Source: Vicia villosa (Eukaryota > Streptophyta > Magnoliopsida > Fabales > Fabaceae). Taken from it: DNA of 64,000 nucleotides. The notes under the pieces were generated by a model that worked only from the letters and a program-made list of their open reading frames with translations, had not been told where the DNA came from and searched no databases. The stretch lies in the NCBI RefSeq assembly GCF_029867415.1, contig NC_081186.1:25361915-25425914 (forward strand). Direction: 5' to 3'. Of this stretch, positions 1-12,062 are shown piece by piece (the first letter of the stretch is position 1; every line of letters starts with the position of its first letter). Made by a program: the position numbers and the translations under genes.

Positions 1-178
1 AGGATAAAAATCATTGTGCAAATAGTTTTTATCTTACAAGTTTTAAAGCTACACTTATTCAAACCCTCTCTTTCTAAGTGTTTTTCTATCCTTCAGTGGT
101 GTTGCACATGTTTCTGGATTTATAGATAAGAATGCAAGTCCAGTTGGTGTTGAAAAGTTGCGTGAGGAGATGAATTAG
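1..178 (+). other. Possible copia LTR edge, then exon-like frame
   Basis: Bases 1-95 resemble the 3' end of a Ty1/copia LTR (pyrimidine-rich run, then TTTTTCTATCCTTCA). No primer-binding site follows. Instead an AG at 95-96 is followed by an open stretch (97-178) of 27 codons ending in TAG, reading GVAHVSGFIDKNASPVG and onward. It could be the last exon of a gene lying to the left, or chance. I do not recognise the protein. Confidence 0.25.
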
Positions 179-1342
179 ATGTTCTTCGACAGGTAGATGG
201 AGCTTAAAGTAAATAATAATTCAGGTATATAACATCATCGTGCAATCCATGTACGGGATAACATCTTAACGTATACATATGAAAAACAAGGAAAAAGATG
301 CTCACTAGGTATGAACTAGGGGCTTGAGAATAGTCAGCCATAGCTTGAGATACAAAATGTTCATCAGTCATTTTATAGGGAGGCTAGTTTGAAGGTTTTT
401 TAGAAAATCATGAGTCCCACATCGTTTTCTTTACACTTAAAATAAGTGTTTATATAACTCACACAATCATACATAAGTGTCTAATTGTGAGTTGGAAAGA
501 TATTGCAAGGATATGGGCCTTGGGCCCAACCAATTTCTTTTAAAAATGATATTAATTAATTTCTACCTAATTTAAATTAAAAAAATTCCTGTCAGCAACG
601 TTAGTCCCATTAGAGGAAAGTCAAATGACACATCGGCGCCGTTTGTGCCAACTTAACTTTTTTGGAACGGATTTTATGAGAAAGGTCAACATTGCAGACT
701 TTAGTTAACATAAAGGACCTATTTGTAGCAAAAAAAACGTAAAAGACCATATTGTTATAATTAAATAACTTAAAGGACCCAACAGGTAATTTAGCCTAAA
801 GTTTTAGTACCTCAATATTAAAAAACTTATTACCAAAGAAATATTTATGAATTTTTCATATTTGAATATTATTAATAAGATCATAAGGACAAATAAAATG
901 TAAACTATTAATAAAATCTCTCTCCCCCCTTCTGAACTAAACATATTTTTAATTAAAACCCCTCATTTCTCCTCCCCCCCTTTCATTTGAACCAAACACT
1001 TATCTAATTAAAAAAAATTCCTCACCTCCCCTTCCCTCCATTAAAATTCCTCCCCCTTCCCTCCCCCTCATTTGAACCAAACAAACCCTTAATCAATTTC
1101 GGACATTTTTCCAACGGGTTACGACATTTGAAGAATATTCGGTAAGTTTAATCGATTCACATCCTCACTTAACTTCTTGTGAGTATGATGCATTCATTTC
1201 TTCCTAGATTTGAATTAATGTACATTATATCTCATCTCATGCATTTGTTATATTTATTTTTGTTATTAGTTTGAGTTTCGATTTTGTTAGATTTGAGTGT
1301 TAGAGTTTTGTTTGAGTTTGATGTTTACTCTGAACCTGTCTA

Positions 1343-1381
1343 GATAACACTATTCAAAGACCCTGTATGGATAGTGTTATC
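1343..1381. repeat. 11-bp perfect inverted repeat
   Basis: GATAACACTAT at 1343-1353 is the exact reverse complement of ATAGTGTTATC at 1371-1381, with a 17-nt loop. It lies just upstream of the AT microsatellite and is not attached to any gene I can see. Confidence 0.8.
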
Positions 1382-1387
1382 CAAACA

Positions 1388-1389
<2 letters not shown>

Positions 1390-1450
<61 letters not shown>
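1390..1450. repeat. (AT)n microsatellite
   Basis: About 30 uninterrupted AT dinucleotides. Confidence 0.97.
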
Positions 1451-1452
<2 letters not shown>

Positions 1453-1506
1453 CTCATACTTTGATATTAAATATTGTCTTTGAGTTGAGTTTTATTAAAT
1501 TTAATA

Positions 1507-3071
1507 TGTTTATTGATGTCGTCTCTTGTTTTCATGATGACAATTGATGAAACACCTTTAAAGATAACAACTGCATAAGTCAAATGGATTTTGGATGAAG
1601 AGAGTTTCTTGTGACAGAGGAAGTTGATTTCAACTGTCAATTAAAGTACATGATGATGGAACTTCATCAAGAAGTCATCTCAAGCCTAATTAGTCAATTT
1701 TTCAAGAATCCATTGGAAGTGTTAATCAAGTTGTTAAATCAAGCAGAGAATCTTAAAGTCTGAAAGAGAGAAAGTGTGGAACTTTTTGTTGACAATTGAT
1801 GAAACACCTTTAAAGATAACAACTTCATAAGTCAAATGGCTTTTGGATGACGATAGTTTCTTGTGATAGAGGAAGTTGATTTCAACTGTTAATTAAAGTA
1901 CATGATGATGGAACTTCATCAAGACGTCATCTCAAGCCTAATTAGTTAAATTTTTAAGAATCCATTGGAAGTGTTAATCAAGTTGTTAAATCAAGCAGAG
2001 AATCTTAAAGTCTGAAAGAGAGAAAGTGTGAAACTTTTCATGATCCTATGATTAGCGTCTTAAAGTGATATGTTAAATTGTAAAAGGTCAAAAGCAAGTC
2101 TTTAAGTACTATGGCAATCAATAAAAGAAAAATATTTGAAACCATATGTGATTTCTTAAAACCTCTTAAAAACCTATCAAGGCTTGTATAAAATTAATTA
2201 AGAAGTGTTTCTAATCAATTAAAGAAGTTTATACATTTCCTAATCAATTAAGTACTTGGTCCAATCGATTAGAGCAAGGTAAATGACATCTTAATCGATT
2301 AAACCATTTAGTCTTTTTAGGGTTTCTTTTTTGGATTAGGGTTGCCTTATTTTGAAAGGTTTTAGTCAGTTACTAGTTAGGATTAATCAATTAAGTCATT
2401 AAAATGGCTCATGGATCATTTCCTTTTTGAGCAAAAAAATTTTCTATATAAAAGAAGTTTCTCCTCATTTCATTTTGCTCCGAATTTTTTAGTAGAAAAC
2501 TTCTCATTCTTCTTATAAACTTTGTATTTTTATATTTGCTTTCCACGAGAATTATTGTAATTCTAAAAGACCGAAAAGCCCTTATGAGTGTTGTGTTGTA
2601 ATTAGTATAATGATTAAATTGTTTTATTCAAGAGTGTGATTCTCTTGTGAATTGTATTTGTAAAGGACTTAAAGGTTACAAGCTAAACCTGAAAACAACT
2701 TGGGTGAAGGTTCTTGAGTTTAGCATGTGTAAAAGCTTAGTGTAAGGCTCGTAGGCTGATTTTGTAGAAGCTCAAGTCTGATATTAGTGGAACTCTCGAG
2801 ATGAAATTCTTTGGGAAAAGAGAATGTCAAGTGCTTAGGCTGAATTTATATAAATTTCTAGTGCACTCTCTCTAAACTCTTTTTTCTTTAAATTCCCATT
2901 AATTATTTTTATTTCTACTTTGTATCTCTCTTCATCTCCATCTTTCTTTTGTCTAAATATTATCCACTAACATAAATGTTTTAATAAGAAAAGATTTTAT
3001 AAATTAATTACAAATTTTGAAAAGTATAATTCACCTCCCTCCCCTCTTGTGTTTGGAGTTGCTTGGTCAAC
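1507..3071 (+). mobile_element. Copia (SIRE/Maximus-like) LTR, solo or truncated
   Basis: The left part reads TGTTTATTGATGTCGTC followed by TTTTCATGATGACAATTG, a typical SIRE/Maximus LTR opening. A TATA box (TATATAAAAG, 2445-2454) precedes a transcribed-looking region. The right part ends in a C/T-rich run, then TTGCTTGGTCAACA, as SIRE LTRs do. No primer-binding site follows and no target duplication could be matched, so the ends are approximate. A 252-bp tandem duplication and a cluster of TTAATCGATTAA-type palindromes (2195-2310) lie inside it. Confidence 0.5.
1539..2037 (+). repeat. Tandem duplication, 252-bp period
   Basis: The segment starting GACAATTGATGAAACACC at 1539 recurs at 1791 and both copies run to AAAGTGTGRAACTTTT. 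They are nearly identical, with a few substitutions seen by eye. It lies in the U3 part of the copia-like LTR, so it may duplicate promoter sequence. Confidence 0.9.
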
Positions 3072-3625
3072 ATAGAGAACAATTCATATAAAGCCACAAT
3101 AATAGAGGGGCTAATATACCAGAGAAAGTGAAATATCTACTTATTGGATGCCTACTAGTAAAAGCTAACTTGTTCACTTGGTCTAAGAAAGAGATGTCAT
3201 ACATAGACTTTGAAATATATTGCCACTCTCTAGATATACTAAATGTGCCCTCATATGGTCCAACGTCGTCGAAAATGGTAACTAGAGAAGATAGAAGCCA
3301 CTAAGAAGGGAGTCAAGGAAATCTTGAGGGACCAGTTGTGTATGATGTGAAGTACACTACACGACAGTCAAATGTCATATTCATTGAAAAAAATCAAATA
3401 ACAAATGACACATGTGAGTTTATTACCCAAAACTCAATTGAGCATTCCCCAAAGATGTCTAACTTTTACCTACCTTAGACAATCTAATAAATAATTTGTT
3501 TAACTTTAAATTGATATAGTTCATGGATGCATATTATTTATACAATCAAATATCAATAAACCCTATTGATTGAGCTAAACCAGCATTCATGAGTGACAAA
3601 TGGATTCTGATTATAGAGTGATGTT
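3072..3625. other. Unassigned, no gene seen
   Basis: AT-rich sequence with no long open frame, structural RNA or terminal repeat that I can recognise. It lies between two copia-like LTR pieces and may be decayed retroelement interior. Confidence 0.4.
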
Positions 3626-4560
3626 TGTTGGACAAAATTGGTTTATATCATATTCCTTGGGTTTTGATGATAACAAAGTATTTGAAGAACAATTGGGTAG
3701 ACTAATGTGTGTTCAAGTGTGCATGTACAAAGATCAATATATTGATTGAAAGTTAGTCATGAAATTGCACTGAATATTGAAAGAGGATTTTTTTAAGAGG
3801 CAGATTAGGAAGATCAGATTCTGAAGAATCAACTTCTGATCAAGATGATCAGAATCTGATGTCTATAGACTCTGAACAAGCCAGCCTCTGAAGAGTCAAA
3901 GTCTGAAGGATCAGAATCCAAGACTCATACTCTAAAGGACCAAAACTTGAACCCGATCAAAGATCAAGAACCGAGGAAGTCCTAACACGTCACTATCAAA
4001 CTCTAAGGTCAATTTGTTTTGTTCTGATCACGTGATAATTTGGCAAAAGGTTGCAGAAGGATGAAGATTTATAATTGATAATTCCTTTTGTAGTAAAGGA
4101 AGTTCAAATGAGTTTGCAACAACATAATCCATTTGAGGAAGCTTTGCAACAGATATGTTTATGCTTCTCTGCAATGTCTCTCTTGTGCTTAAATATCTCT
4201 CCAATGACTCTTTCATGGAACTCTATAAAAGGAGCTGAAGATTTGGAGAAAGATGTAACACTGCGCCTTGACAAGAAAAGAGAAGTTACTCTGTCAAAAC
4301 AAAGAGCACAATCTAACTTCACCCTTCCAGTATCTCCCAAAGAAAATAGAATATCAACTTTATGCATATGAAAAGAGATCTTTGTCATTAGCTCATGACG
4401 AAAAATCTTTATCAATTTGGATAGATAAGTATACTTATTCTTTGGGATAACATTCTAAATATCCTTGCTCGTCCTAGACCTCATGATGAAGAAGAAAAAC
4501 AAAATCTTAAAATAAGGGAGAGAGCAGTCGTTCCCCTAAGATATAACCTATTATGATTAA
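3626..4560 (+). mobile_element. Second copia-like LTR remnant
   Basis: It opens TGTTGGACAAAATTGG followed by GGGTTTTGATGATAACAAAG, the usual opening of legume SIRE-type LTRs. It continues with repeated TCTGAAGA/GATCAGAATC words and has a TATA box (TATAAAAG, 4224-4231). Short open frames around 4075-4450 are overlapping and look incidental. The right end is not resolved. Confidence 0.45.
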
Positions 4561-4570
4561 GATACTCTCC

Positions 4571-6400
4571 TTATTTCTTCTTCAAATGGTTACCTTCAAT
4601 GTGTTGTTTCCCTCGTATCTTCCTATTTTCAGAATCACTAACATGTTTGGAAGATGCTTTCTCAACAAGCTCACTTGTAGGTTTCTTTAAAATATTTAAT
4701 TTCTTTTCGATATCAACCCTCTGGCCTCCAGGCCCATTCTTCTCAAATTCACCCTTCTTCTTAGGATCACTTTTCTTCCTAGATTTTCCTTTCTTCTCGG
4801 CTTGGTCATTCTTCCTAAAGACCACAACCTCCATGGTCTCTTCTTAATTAACCTCCACAATCTATTTCTTATGCACGGTCTCTTTAACATTTACCTCAAG
4901 GAGTGTCTCTGACATCATAGATGGGGAAGGAATGGACTTCCTTCCTTTTTAAAATGCTAAAATAAATTTAAAACAATCCATAGTATTTGGAAAGAGAAAC
5001 AATACATGTCAGTTCACTAGAAGATGATGAATTGGCAAAATATAAAACAATGAAGTTCATAACGGGGTCACTTTTTACCAAAATATTTCTTCTTTTCCTC
5101 CCTGGTACCCACATCAACTAGCAAACAAATTTCATTGTAACATTTTTCTTATTAGGAGATTTAACATCCTTAGGGTCAACTTTTTCAATGAACCCACAAT
5201 TGTTCCCGAATTTGGTAAAATCCATCTTCAGCCTTGCATCCTTATAACATAATTCACCTTCTTTGAAAATATATGTCCTCGGACTCTGAAGAAAATAATT
5301 TTGCACATAGAACGTTTAAATAATTTTACATCTAGAACTTTGTAAATCTATTTACTCATGATGGAGGGGGAGAAGTTCTAGGAGGAGAAGGGGAATACAT
5401 TGCAGAAGAATCAACTTCTCTCTCTGAATTTGTCATGGATGTGAAGTAATTATTAAAAACAATGTGTTATGAACTGACCCCTCGCCTCTCTCCTACTCCA
5501 AAGACCATTGCTAGAATTTCAAAAACAATGTGTTATATTTGAACTCTTTGAATATATCCATGTATACTTTAAACATTTTATGACCTTGCTTGAAAAAGAT
5601 CAACCCTTGAGGATGGTCAGAATTGGCCGGGTTTCTCAAAACATGAAACAAATGGAAGAATAATACTAGTGTATGAATGTAATTCTTATATTCACACCGT
5701 TGGAGCGCCTTTACACAAGCCTTACTCATAGGGTGTAGATGTGAATGAGTAGTCCCTAAGTGATTCATAATTTCAACTTTAAATTCATTAAAAGGAAGGG
5801 TAAACCCCATGTTAGAAAATAAACACTCATGCTGAGAAAATCCACACATTTTTTTGTGGCTACAAAGGCATTTATCGTTTCATGGAAAGGTCACCTTCTA
5901 ATCCAAGGACAAACCCATATCATAGTATGCGTACTTCCTTCTACTTTCACCAATGTACCACAGGAGAGTCCTTAGAATTTTTTTCATCCACCCAAGGATA
6001 TAATACGATCCTCAAGTATTTTAAGTGCTGGCGAAGTTTTCCTTCCTATGTATTTTTCACTATTCACAAATAAAATTTGTATATCATAAGTATTGCATCT
6101 TGAGCATTCTTTCTATCAACACCTCATGTCATCATTTGTGGCCTCACACTTGTATAAACAGCTTAAACTCCTAGAGACACTTTGGATTGTGCAATCATCC
6201 ATGGAATTCCCTACAAAAATAACGTTATCCAACTAGAGTTCACCAAAAGAAAATCCAGCACCAACCAATTTCATTTCTATCCTAGTAATGGCAGGCTCTA
6301 TATATTGTGGATTAATAAATGTTGCCTCGACTCGGGAATCAATGTCACTAAACTTTATGTCACTACTAAGGTCAACGACTGAGATATCTAAATATGTCAT
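4571..6400 (-). pseudogene. Decayed gypsy-type (Transposase_28-like) gene
   Basis: Read on the minus strand, coding-like pieces follow one another. First, from ATG at 6398-6400, is an acidic stretch of about 100 codons with one in-frame TAG. Next is a 112-codon block (5849-5511) with the phrase GFTLPFNEFKVEIMNHL, which resembles the N-terminal domain of plant proteins annotated as putative gypsy-type transposon (Pfam PF04195). Then come 5306-5118 and a Lys/Glu-rich tail (4834-4571), which is preceded by two in-frame stops. The order fits one gene broken by stops and frame changes. The family assignment rests on pattern only. Confidence 0.45.
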
Positions 6401-6454
6401 TTTCAAGATTTAGCAAAATTTAAAGATGGGAAAGGGGAGAATCAGGTACCTTGT

Positions 6455-6539
6455 GTTTTGAATGCATGTTTATGAAGAGTAAGAGGAATCCAACTTATGT
6501 TTTAAATGCATGTTTATAAGAGTAAGAGGAATCCAACTT
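6455..6539 (+). repeat. Two tandem copies of a 42-bp unit
   Basis: GTTTTGAATGCATGTTTATG... (6455-6496) is repeated at 6499-6539 with one substitution and a one-base change in length. Function unknown. Confidence 0.85.
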
Positions 6540-7455
6540 GATGCAAGCAAGACGGATCGCATCCAAGAAAATTTCAGTGAAAATCAAAGAACTCGCGTGT
6601 GAAACTCTCTTTCTAATAGTGCTCAAGAATGAATGAGAGGTCGAAAAATGAATTGATGTTCAAGTTCTAAATTTATAGACATAAAGATCATCGAGTTCAA
6701 TAATCATGATTCAACTGAAGATTAAATATCATATTCAAAGGTCAAGATTAAATCTCAAATATATACTTGCACTCAAGTGTATTAGAGTATACATGTGTGT
6801 GTTACTCCCTATTCTACGTGCATGGGTGCACGTGGGAGCCTTCACCGAAGTAATGTTTCGTATGCAGAAGGAGCATTAAATGTGCATGTTCTCAATGTCA
6901 ACTTCCCCCACTCAGCGCCTCAACAAAGTTTTCCCTTTCCATGGAGAAATTTCTCAATAGACAATGACCTCTCAACGATGCATATTCTCAATCCGATCTC
7001 ACTGATTTCTACTTCAACTCTCATCGCTTCAAACGTCCATCAAGATCGACTCAATTCATAGGCTCAATTCGAGAAAAGGTGTTCCACTCACTAACGAATA
7101 CCTTCACCTCCAGACACCACATAAGAGCACGCCTTCTCCCTTATCTCAATCGTTGATCACACCTAACGGTCATCTGCACTCCACGCCGGAAAAATCAAAA
7201 ACAGTTTTAATTATCTCTTCTATATAAGTGTGACTCTGAGTCACACCTAGATATTCTTTTCACTCAGACTTGCAACATCTTCACCTCCCTCAAACATTGA
7301 CTTGAGTATTGAAGTGTTAATCATGTAGGTATTCTTTCTCTAATCACTAGAGACAACAACTACTGTAATAAAACTTCGCTACAGGGGTCAACTTCAACCT
7401 CTCATCTACTTATGTTCTAGTACAAAATAGGTTTAAAAATTTTGCTATTTAGGAA
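6540..7455 (+). mobile_element. LTR-like sequence with TATA box
   Basis: No gene. A TATA box (TATATAAG, 7221-7228) is followed by a C/T-rich leader (TTTTCACTCAGACTTGC...) and then AGGTATTCTTTC at about 7327, an arrangement typical of plant LTR R/U5 regions. Direct G-rich/C-rich phrases GTGCATGGGTGCACGTGG occur at 6818-6835. No matching partner LTR is in the window and the ends are not defined. Confidence 0.3.
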
Positions 7456-7654
7456 TTGCAAGACAAAGCTACATGGACCAAGATTTCTTATGTAGAGTTA
7501 ATGATAGTAGAAAGTGGAATAGTTGATTTTCCTGGAGAGATGGTTTTGACAATGAAGATGTTATTTAAAATTCAAAATCGACAGCAAGAAATGAACCATG
7601 TCATATTTGATGACACATCAACAAAAATTAATGTTATTGTTATTTACACGAAAA
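7456..7654 (+). pseudogene. Unidentified open frame cut by Helitron
   Basis: An open frame of about 66 codons starting MQDKATWTKISYVELMIV runs into the Helitron end at 7655. If the Helitron is removed, the same frame stays open for about 25 further codons on the other side (from 12063). That is a weak hint that the host frame was continuous before insertion. I do not recognise the product. Confidence 0.3.
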
Positions 7655-7663
7655 CTAGTAAAG

Positions 7664-7685
7664 GACCCGTGCGTTCGCACGGGTC
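7664..7685 (-). repeat. Helitron 3'-terminal hairpin
   Basis: GACCCGTGCG and CGCACGGGTC form a perfect 10-bp stem around a TT loop, six bases from the terminal CTAG. Confidence 0.85.
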
Positions 7686-7861
7686 ACGCAAAGTCGATAT
7701 AAATAATAAATAAATAAATATATAACGAAGGTTAATAAATATATATAAAAAATATGTAAATTAAAAAGAAAAAACATTTGAAATTATAACTGTCATATAA
7801 ATATTAATTTAATATAGTTATAAATATATACTTTAGTAGAAAAAATAAATGAAATAATTAA

Positions 7862-8110
7862 GCAGTCATCTACACGTGCGTTCGAACGAATCATACAATA
7901 TCGTTATAAATCTATCATGAGTAATCATCTACCCGTGCGTTCGTACGAATCATACAATATCGTTATAAATCTATCATTAGTAATCATTTACCTGTGCGAA
8001 CGCGTTCGTACGAATCATACAATATCGTTATAAATCTATCATTACTAATCATGTGCGTTCGCACGGATTGCACAATGTTATAAATGATAAATAAATATAT
8101 ATTTATTTGA
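7862..8110 (-). repeat. Array of hairpin-bearing 60-bp units
   Basis: Four imperfect units of about 60 bp share CATACAATATCGTTATAAAT and each carries its own self-complementary GC-rich core. The cores vary: GTGCGTTCGAACG, GTGCGTTCGTACG, GTGCGAACGCGTTCG and GTGCGTTCGCAC. A further partial unit is near 8451-8500. They look like repeated, diverged copies of the Helitron 3'-end hairpin. Confidence 0.75.
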
Positions 8111-10963
8111 TTTGGTAACAGGTACCAAATTATTTTGTCCAAATTTTGTTCATTGTCACTCGTACCCCTATCTTATTATAAGCATTTGAAATCGTTTTGA
8201 CTTATTTTAAATAAAAACTTCAATATATTTAATACATTTATTTTTTTAAAAAAAATATCAGTTATAGGTTAATATTTACTTATGAAAAATAAAAAATAAA
8301 GGAAATAATTAAGTAGTCATCTATCAATAGTAAATAAATATAATATAATAATGGATAAAAATGTAAATAAAATATATACAGATTAAGTAGCTTTGCCCCC
8401 TCAAAAAATACATATATTAATAGAAAAATAAAATAAAAAAATAAATCATTTACCCGTGCGTTCGCATTGTTCTTACAATGTCGTTATAAATAGTAAATTA
8501 ATATAATATAGCGATGGTTAAAAATGTGTATAAAATGCAAAAAGAATAATAAATTTTTGTTTTTATAAGAAATTATGTATTCATCAATCATAATTGTTTC
8601 ATGTTAAATATAATTTTATAAGTAGTTTCGGCCCGTCGTATGTTTTCATAAGAAATTTATGTACTTATCATTCATAATTGTATCATGTTTTTTTCTTAAA
8701 AAAAAAAATTTAGTAGCAATGTTTTTAATATAAATGTTAACATTTTATCATAAAAAATTACTAACAAAAACAACGATACATAAATCTATCATGAGTAGTC
8801 ATCTACCACGCACAATGTTATAAATAATAAATAAATATGTTATAAATAATAAATAAATAAAATATATGTGATTATATTTATTTGATTTGGTAGCAGGTAC
8901 CAAATGATCTAATTTTTTAAATATAAAAACAAATGTCATCGTTAAAAATAAATATACTATCTTTCCCATAATAAATATATGGGTTTTTCTAACCTATGCA
9001 ACATTGGAAAAGGGAAATTAATACATAATTTCTTTCCATATAAATTATCATATTAATTATTTTTCTTTTGAAAAATAATCTTTTATATTTCCTCTCTCCT
9101 ATCCAATTAATGGATCAACATAAATAATAATATATATGGTAATTTATATTTAAAAAAGTGGTGTATTAATTGTCTCTTAATAGGTTAGAAAAACCCTAAA
9201 TATATTATAATTATAATTATTAAAAGTCAAGATATTTAAATCAGGCAAGTTTATATATTAATAAGTGTAAATATGATTTGCATAATGTTAAGACCAAATC
9301 AAAATATAAAATTAAATATTTAAACATAATTTCAATAAAATAATTTGAATAAAGTAATTTAAATAAACTAACTTCAACTTAAAAAATAAAAATTTAAATA
9401 ATTTGTGACTAAATTATTTCACAATATTTATAAAACTTTTAATATAAAAATAAAAATTAAAAACTTAAATATTGTAGTACAATAAATCAATTACTTTTAA
9501 TATTTTAAATGTATCCTGTAAAATTAAATATGAAAATTCATCATAAAATTGTTCAAATATTGTAGTACAATGAATCAATTACTAATCTTGTATTAATTCC
9601 TTATTTTATTGAAATAAATCTTTGAAAAATCAAAATATTTTGATATATAGATTAAAAAACCCATAATGTAATCATTAAAGAGATTAAGTGACTTAAATTT
9701 TGTAACAAATCAAAATATTATTATTATTGTATATTAATTTTAGAAATATTATTTTTCCAATGCTTTATTGTATATTGTAAGTGTGGTAGAAAATAATTTA
9801 TGAAGATGATTTTCTTACATAAATTTAGTCAAATTATTAAAAAAAACAAAATATTCCATTAAATTTATAAGTAAAATTATTAATAATTTATTTATTGAAA
9901 AAAATCATATTTTTTTACTATAAATTACATTAATTATCTATTAAAAATTGTCTATTTAATTGAATTAATTACAAATATTTCGTTGGTGTAAAACTCTTGG
10001 AATGCAGCGATTTTGTTTTTGGAAACTCTTGGAATGCAACGATATAAATAAAATCTAATATTTTAGAACCTTTGGTATCGATAGAAAATATAAAAACATG
10101 ATATTAATATCTCCGTATAAATTTATTTAATCATAAATTTTTTTTGGAGATATTATTATTATATATTAATTTTAAAAATATTATTTTTCCAATGCTTTAT
10201 CTGTTTCAATTGAGAAAACACATTGAAAGTAAAATAGAATACGGCTTCACCTTACTTCATTATTGGTTTTGCAGTAAAAAAATAAAAATAATTATAGGTT
10301 TAATAAATGGTCCGAAATAATTAGCAGTTTGTAATGAAAATTAGGAATATGGAAAATATGAAAATAATGGATAATTGGTATAAATATCCGATGTAATAAT
10401 TGTTAGGATTTGAAATAAATAGTTTGATGAAATCACGATTAAGGTTGTGTAAAATCCTTACTAAACTGGTTTAATGATAATATAAAATTTGAATGAAAGA
10501 ACTGAATAGGGATTCCAAAGGGTTTTCGTGGATTTCCAATGTAAAAATAGTTAGACTGTGTGTTATTTGATGTTAATAATAATAACAAAATCAAGTGCCA
10601 TCAATCACACAACTCTTAACCATTGAACATAAAAATTCCACAAATAATTCAATTCATACAATACTTCGAATTACAACAAAGAAAATTTTTAGCATGCCTG
10701 AAACGCTAACCAAAGTTATTTATCAAATCATCAACGTATACTATAAAATTTGTCTCTGGTCCTTATATTACTAAAAGACATACAGTCTGTGCATATATAA
10801 AGAACAACAACCAAACTATATCTTCTTGTTTATATAAAAGTTGGAACAAAGATACATTTTGTATTAATAATAACAACCCAATCTAGTGTATCAATCAAAA
10901 CTTTTAACCATTAAACATAAAAACTCCACAAATATAAATAAGAAAGAATATAAAGTAATGAAG

Positions 10964-11037
10964 CTATTGACTGACAGTGGATAAATCCATACTCCCTTCA
11001 CTTGTAACATCTTTGTCATTTCTTGCTGAGATTGATG
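10964..11037 (-). pseudogene. Exon-like segment, possibly captured by Helitron
   Basis: On the minus strand a TTTTCAG acceptor is followed by an open stretch of 23 codons (SISARNDKDVTSEGSMDL...) ending in TAG. It looks like the last exon of a gene carried by the Helitron. The parent gene is not recognised, and at this length chance cannot be excluded. Confidence 0.35.
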
Positions 11038-11227
11038 CTGAAAACATTAAATCAATTTATTGAACCATTTTAGAAATCAAAAATTAAATCAAAGATATAT
11101 AAAAAGTAAAAATTGTTTCTAAAACTCAGTACCCTAACCCAAAACCAAGATCAAAGAACACAGAATTAGAAAGACCTCACCAAGTTCTAAAATCGCAAAC
11201 TGCAACATCATCTTCATCGAACACAAA

Positions 11228-11515
11228 TTTCCGATACGCATCCAGCGTTCATCGCTTCAAAACTGCAATTCCAAAAGGAACACAAATCCACAACAAACTC
11301 AGCATCACGATTTCATCACACATAAACCCCACATCAAACATCGATCTGCAACTGATATTAACACGACAACAAATACTTCACCTCACCTGCAAAAGAAAAA
11401 AAATCAGAATCATACAAAACCATTTCCGATACGCATTCGACGTTCAACGCTTCAAAATCGCAATTCCGAAACTGACACAGATCCACAACAAACTCAACAT
11501 CACGATTTCGCACGC
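11228..11515 (-). repeat. Two direct repeats of about 90 bp
   Basis: TTTCCGATACGCATYCRRCG... at 11228-11320 recurs at 11423-11515 (195-bp spacing), with scattered differences. The sequence is GC-richer than the rest of the Helitron, so it may be acquired DNA. Confidence 0.8.
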
Positions 11516-12062
11516 GTCTAAAGAATCAACCAATTCATGAAAAAAGCAGTGGATTGTGTTGATATTGGTTACTATTTATTGGTAAATATTGGAATGCAGA
11601 AAGTTAAGAATTTGGTAGACGGTTTAGAATACAAAGATGAAAAATATTGGAAATAACCTAAAATCGATGGATGTAATGGAAGAGGAAGAAGAGCTAAACC
11701 TAATTGTTTGTAGTTTAGGGTTTGTTGGTTGAAATCAAAAGCCATAATATATAGATTAATGAGAAAAATGAAGGGTTTCTCAAAAATCAAAGAGGAGAAG
11801 CGTGGAGGTGGTTTTGCTGTATTCCAAGAAAGATTGCACAATTCCAAATAAAGTTTTTCACGTTAATAATGATGGTAAAAGAAAAAAGGGATAATGAAAG
11901 GTTACAAAATGATTAAAAAATTTATTTATTAATTAAAATATTAAGGAAGATGCAATTACATCTATGTCCCCGTTTATCACCCTCAAAATGGTGATTAGAG
12001 GGATAATTATAGGATTTCATATGTATTCTACTTTATTATATTAAAAGTAGATTAAAAGTAGA

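Larger units (their letters stand above)
179..1502. other. Non-coding AT-rich stretch with CT-rich tract
   Basis: No gene is visible. Bases 410-540 begin with GTCCCACATCG and include a GGGCCTTGGGCCC palindrome, a style seen in short plant repeats. Bases 590-800 carry phrases typical of dispersed legume repeats, such as AAAGGACCTATTTGT. Bases 920-1080 are a C/T-rich tract with the phrase CATTTGAACCAAACA present twice. A stem-loop and an AT microsatellite follow and are listed separately. Confidence 0.5.
7655..12062 (-). mobile_element. Non-autonomous Helitron, about 4.4 kb
   Basis: The element reads on the minus strand. Its 3' end (right to left) is a 10-bp-stem hairpin at 7664-7685, then CCTTTA, then CTAG at 7658-7655, followed by host T. 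This is the hairpin-plus-CTRR terminus of Helitrons. Its 5' end is TCTACTTTTAATCTACTTTT, followed by ...AAAGTAGAATACATATGAAATC, the usual plant Helitron 5' start, preceded by host A. The exact TC could be 12062 or about 11 bases inside because TCTACTTTTAAT is doubled. The interior is AT-rich, with no Rep/helicase frame, so it is non-autonomous. It holds an exon-like piece at 10964-11037, imperfect internal repeats (for example near 9725 and 10150, and near 10565 and 10885) and a 91-codon minus frame (11847-11572) that I cannot identify. Confidence 0.75.

Noticed and set aside
410..540. Cassandra-type TRIM because of GTCCCACATCG
   Set aside because: No 5S rRNA-like segment and no paired short LTRs were seen.
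4571..4890. Lys-rich proteins on both strands as real genes
   Set aside because: Stops interrupt the frame upstream and overlapping frames exist; treated as part of a decayed element gene.
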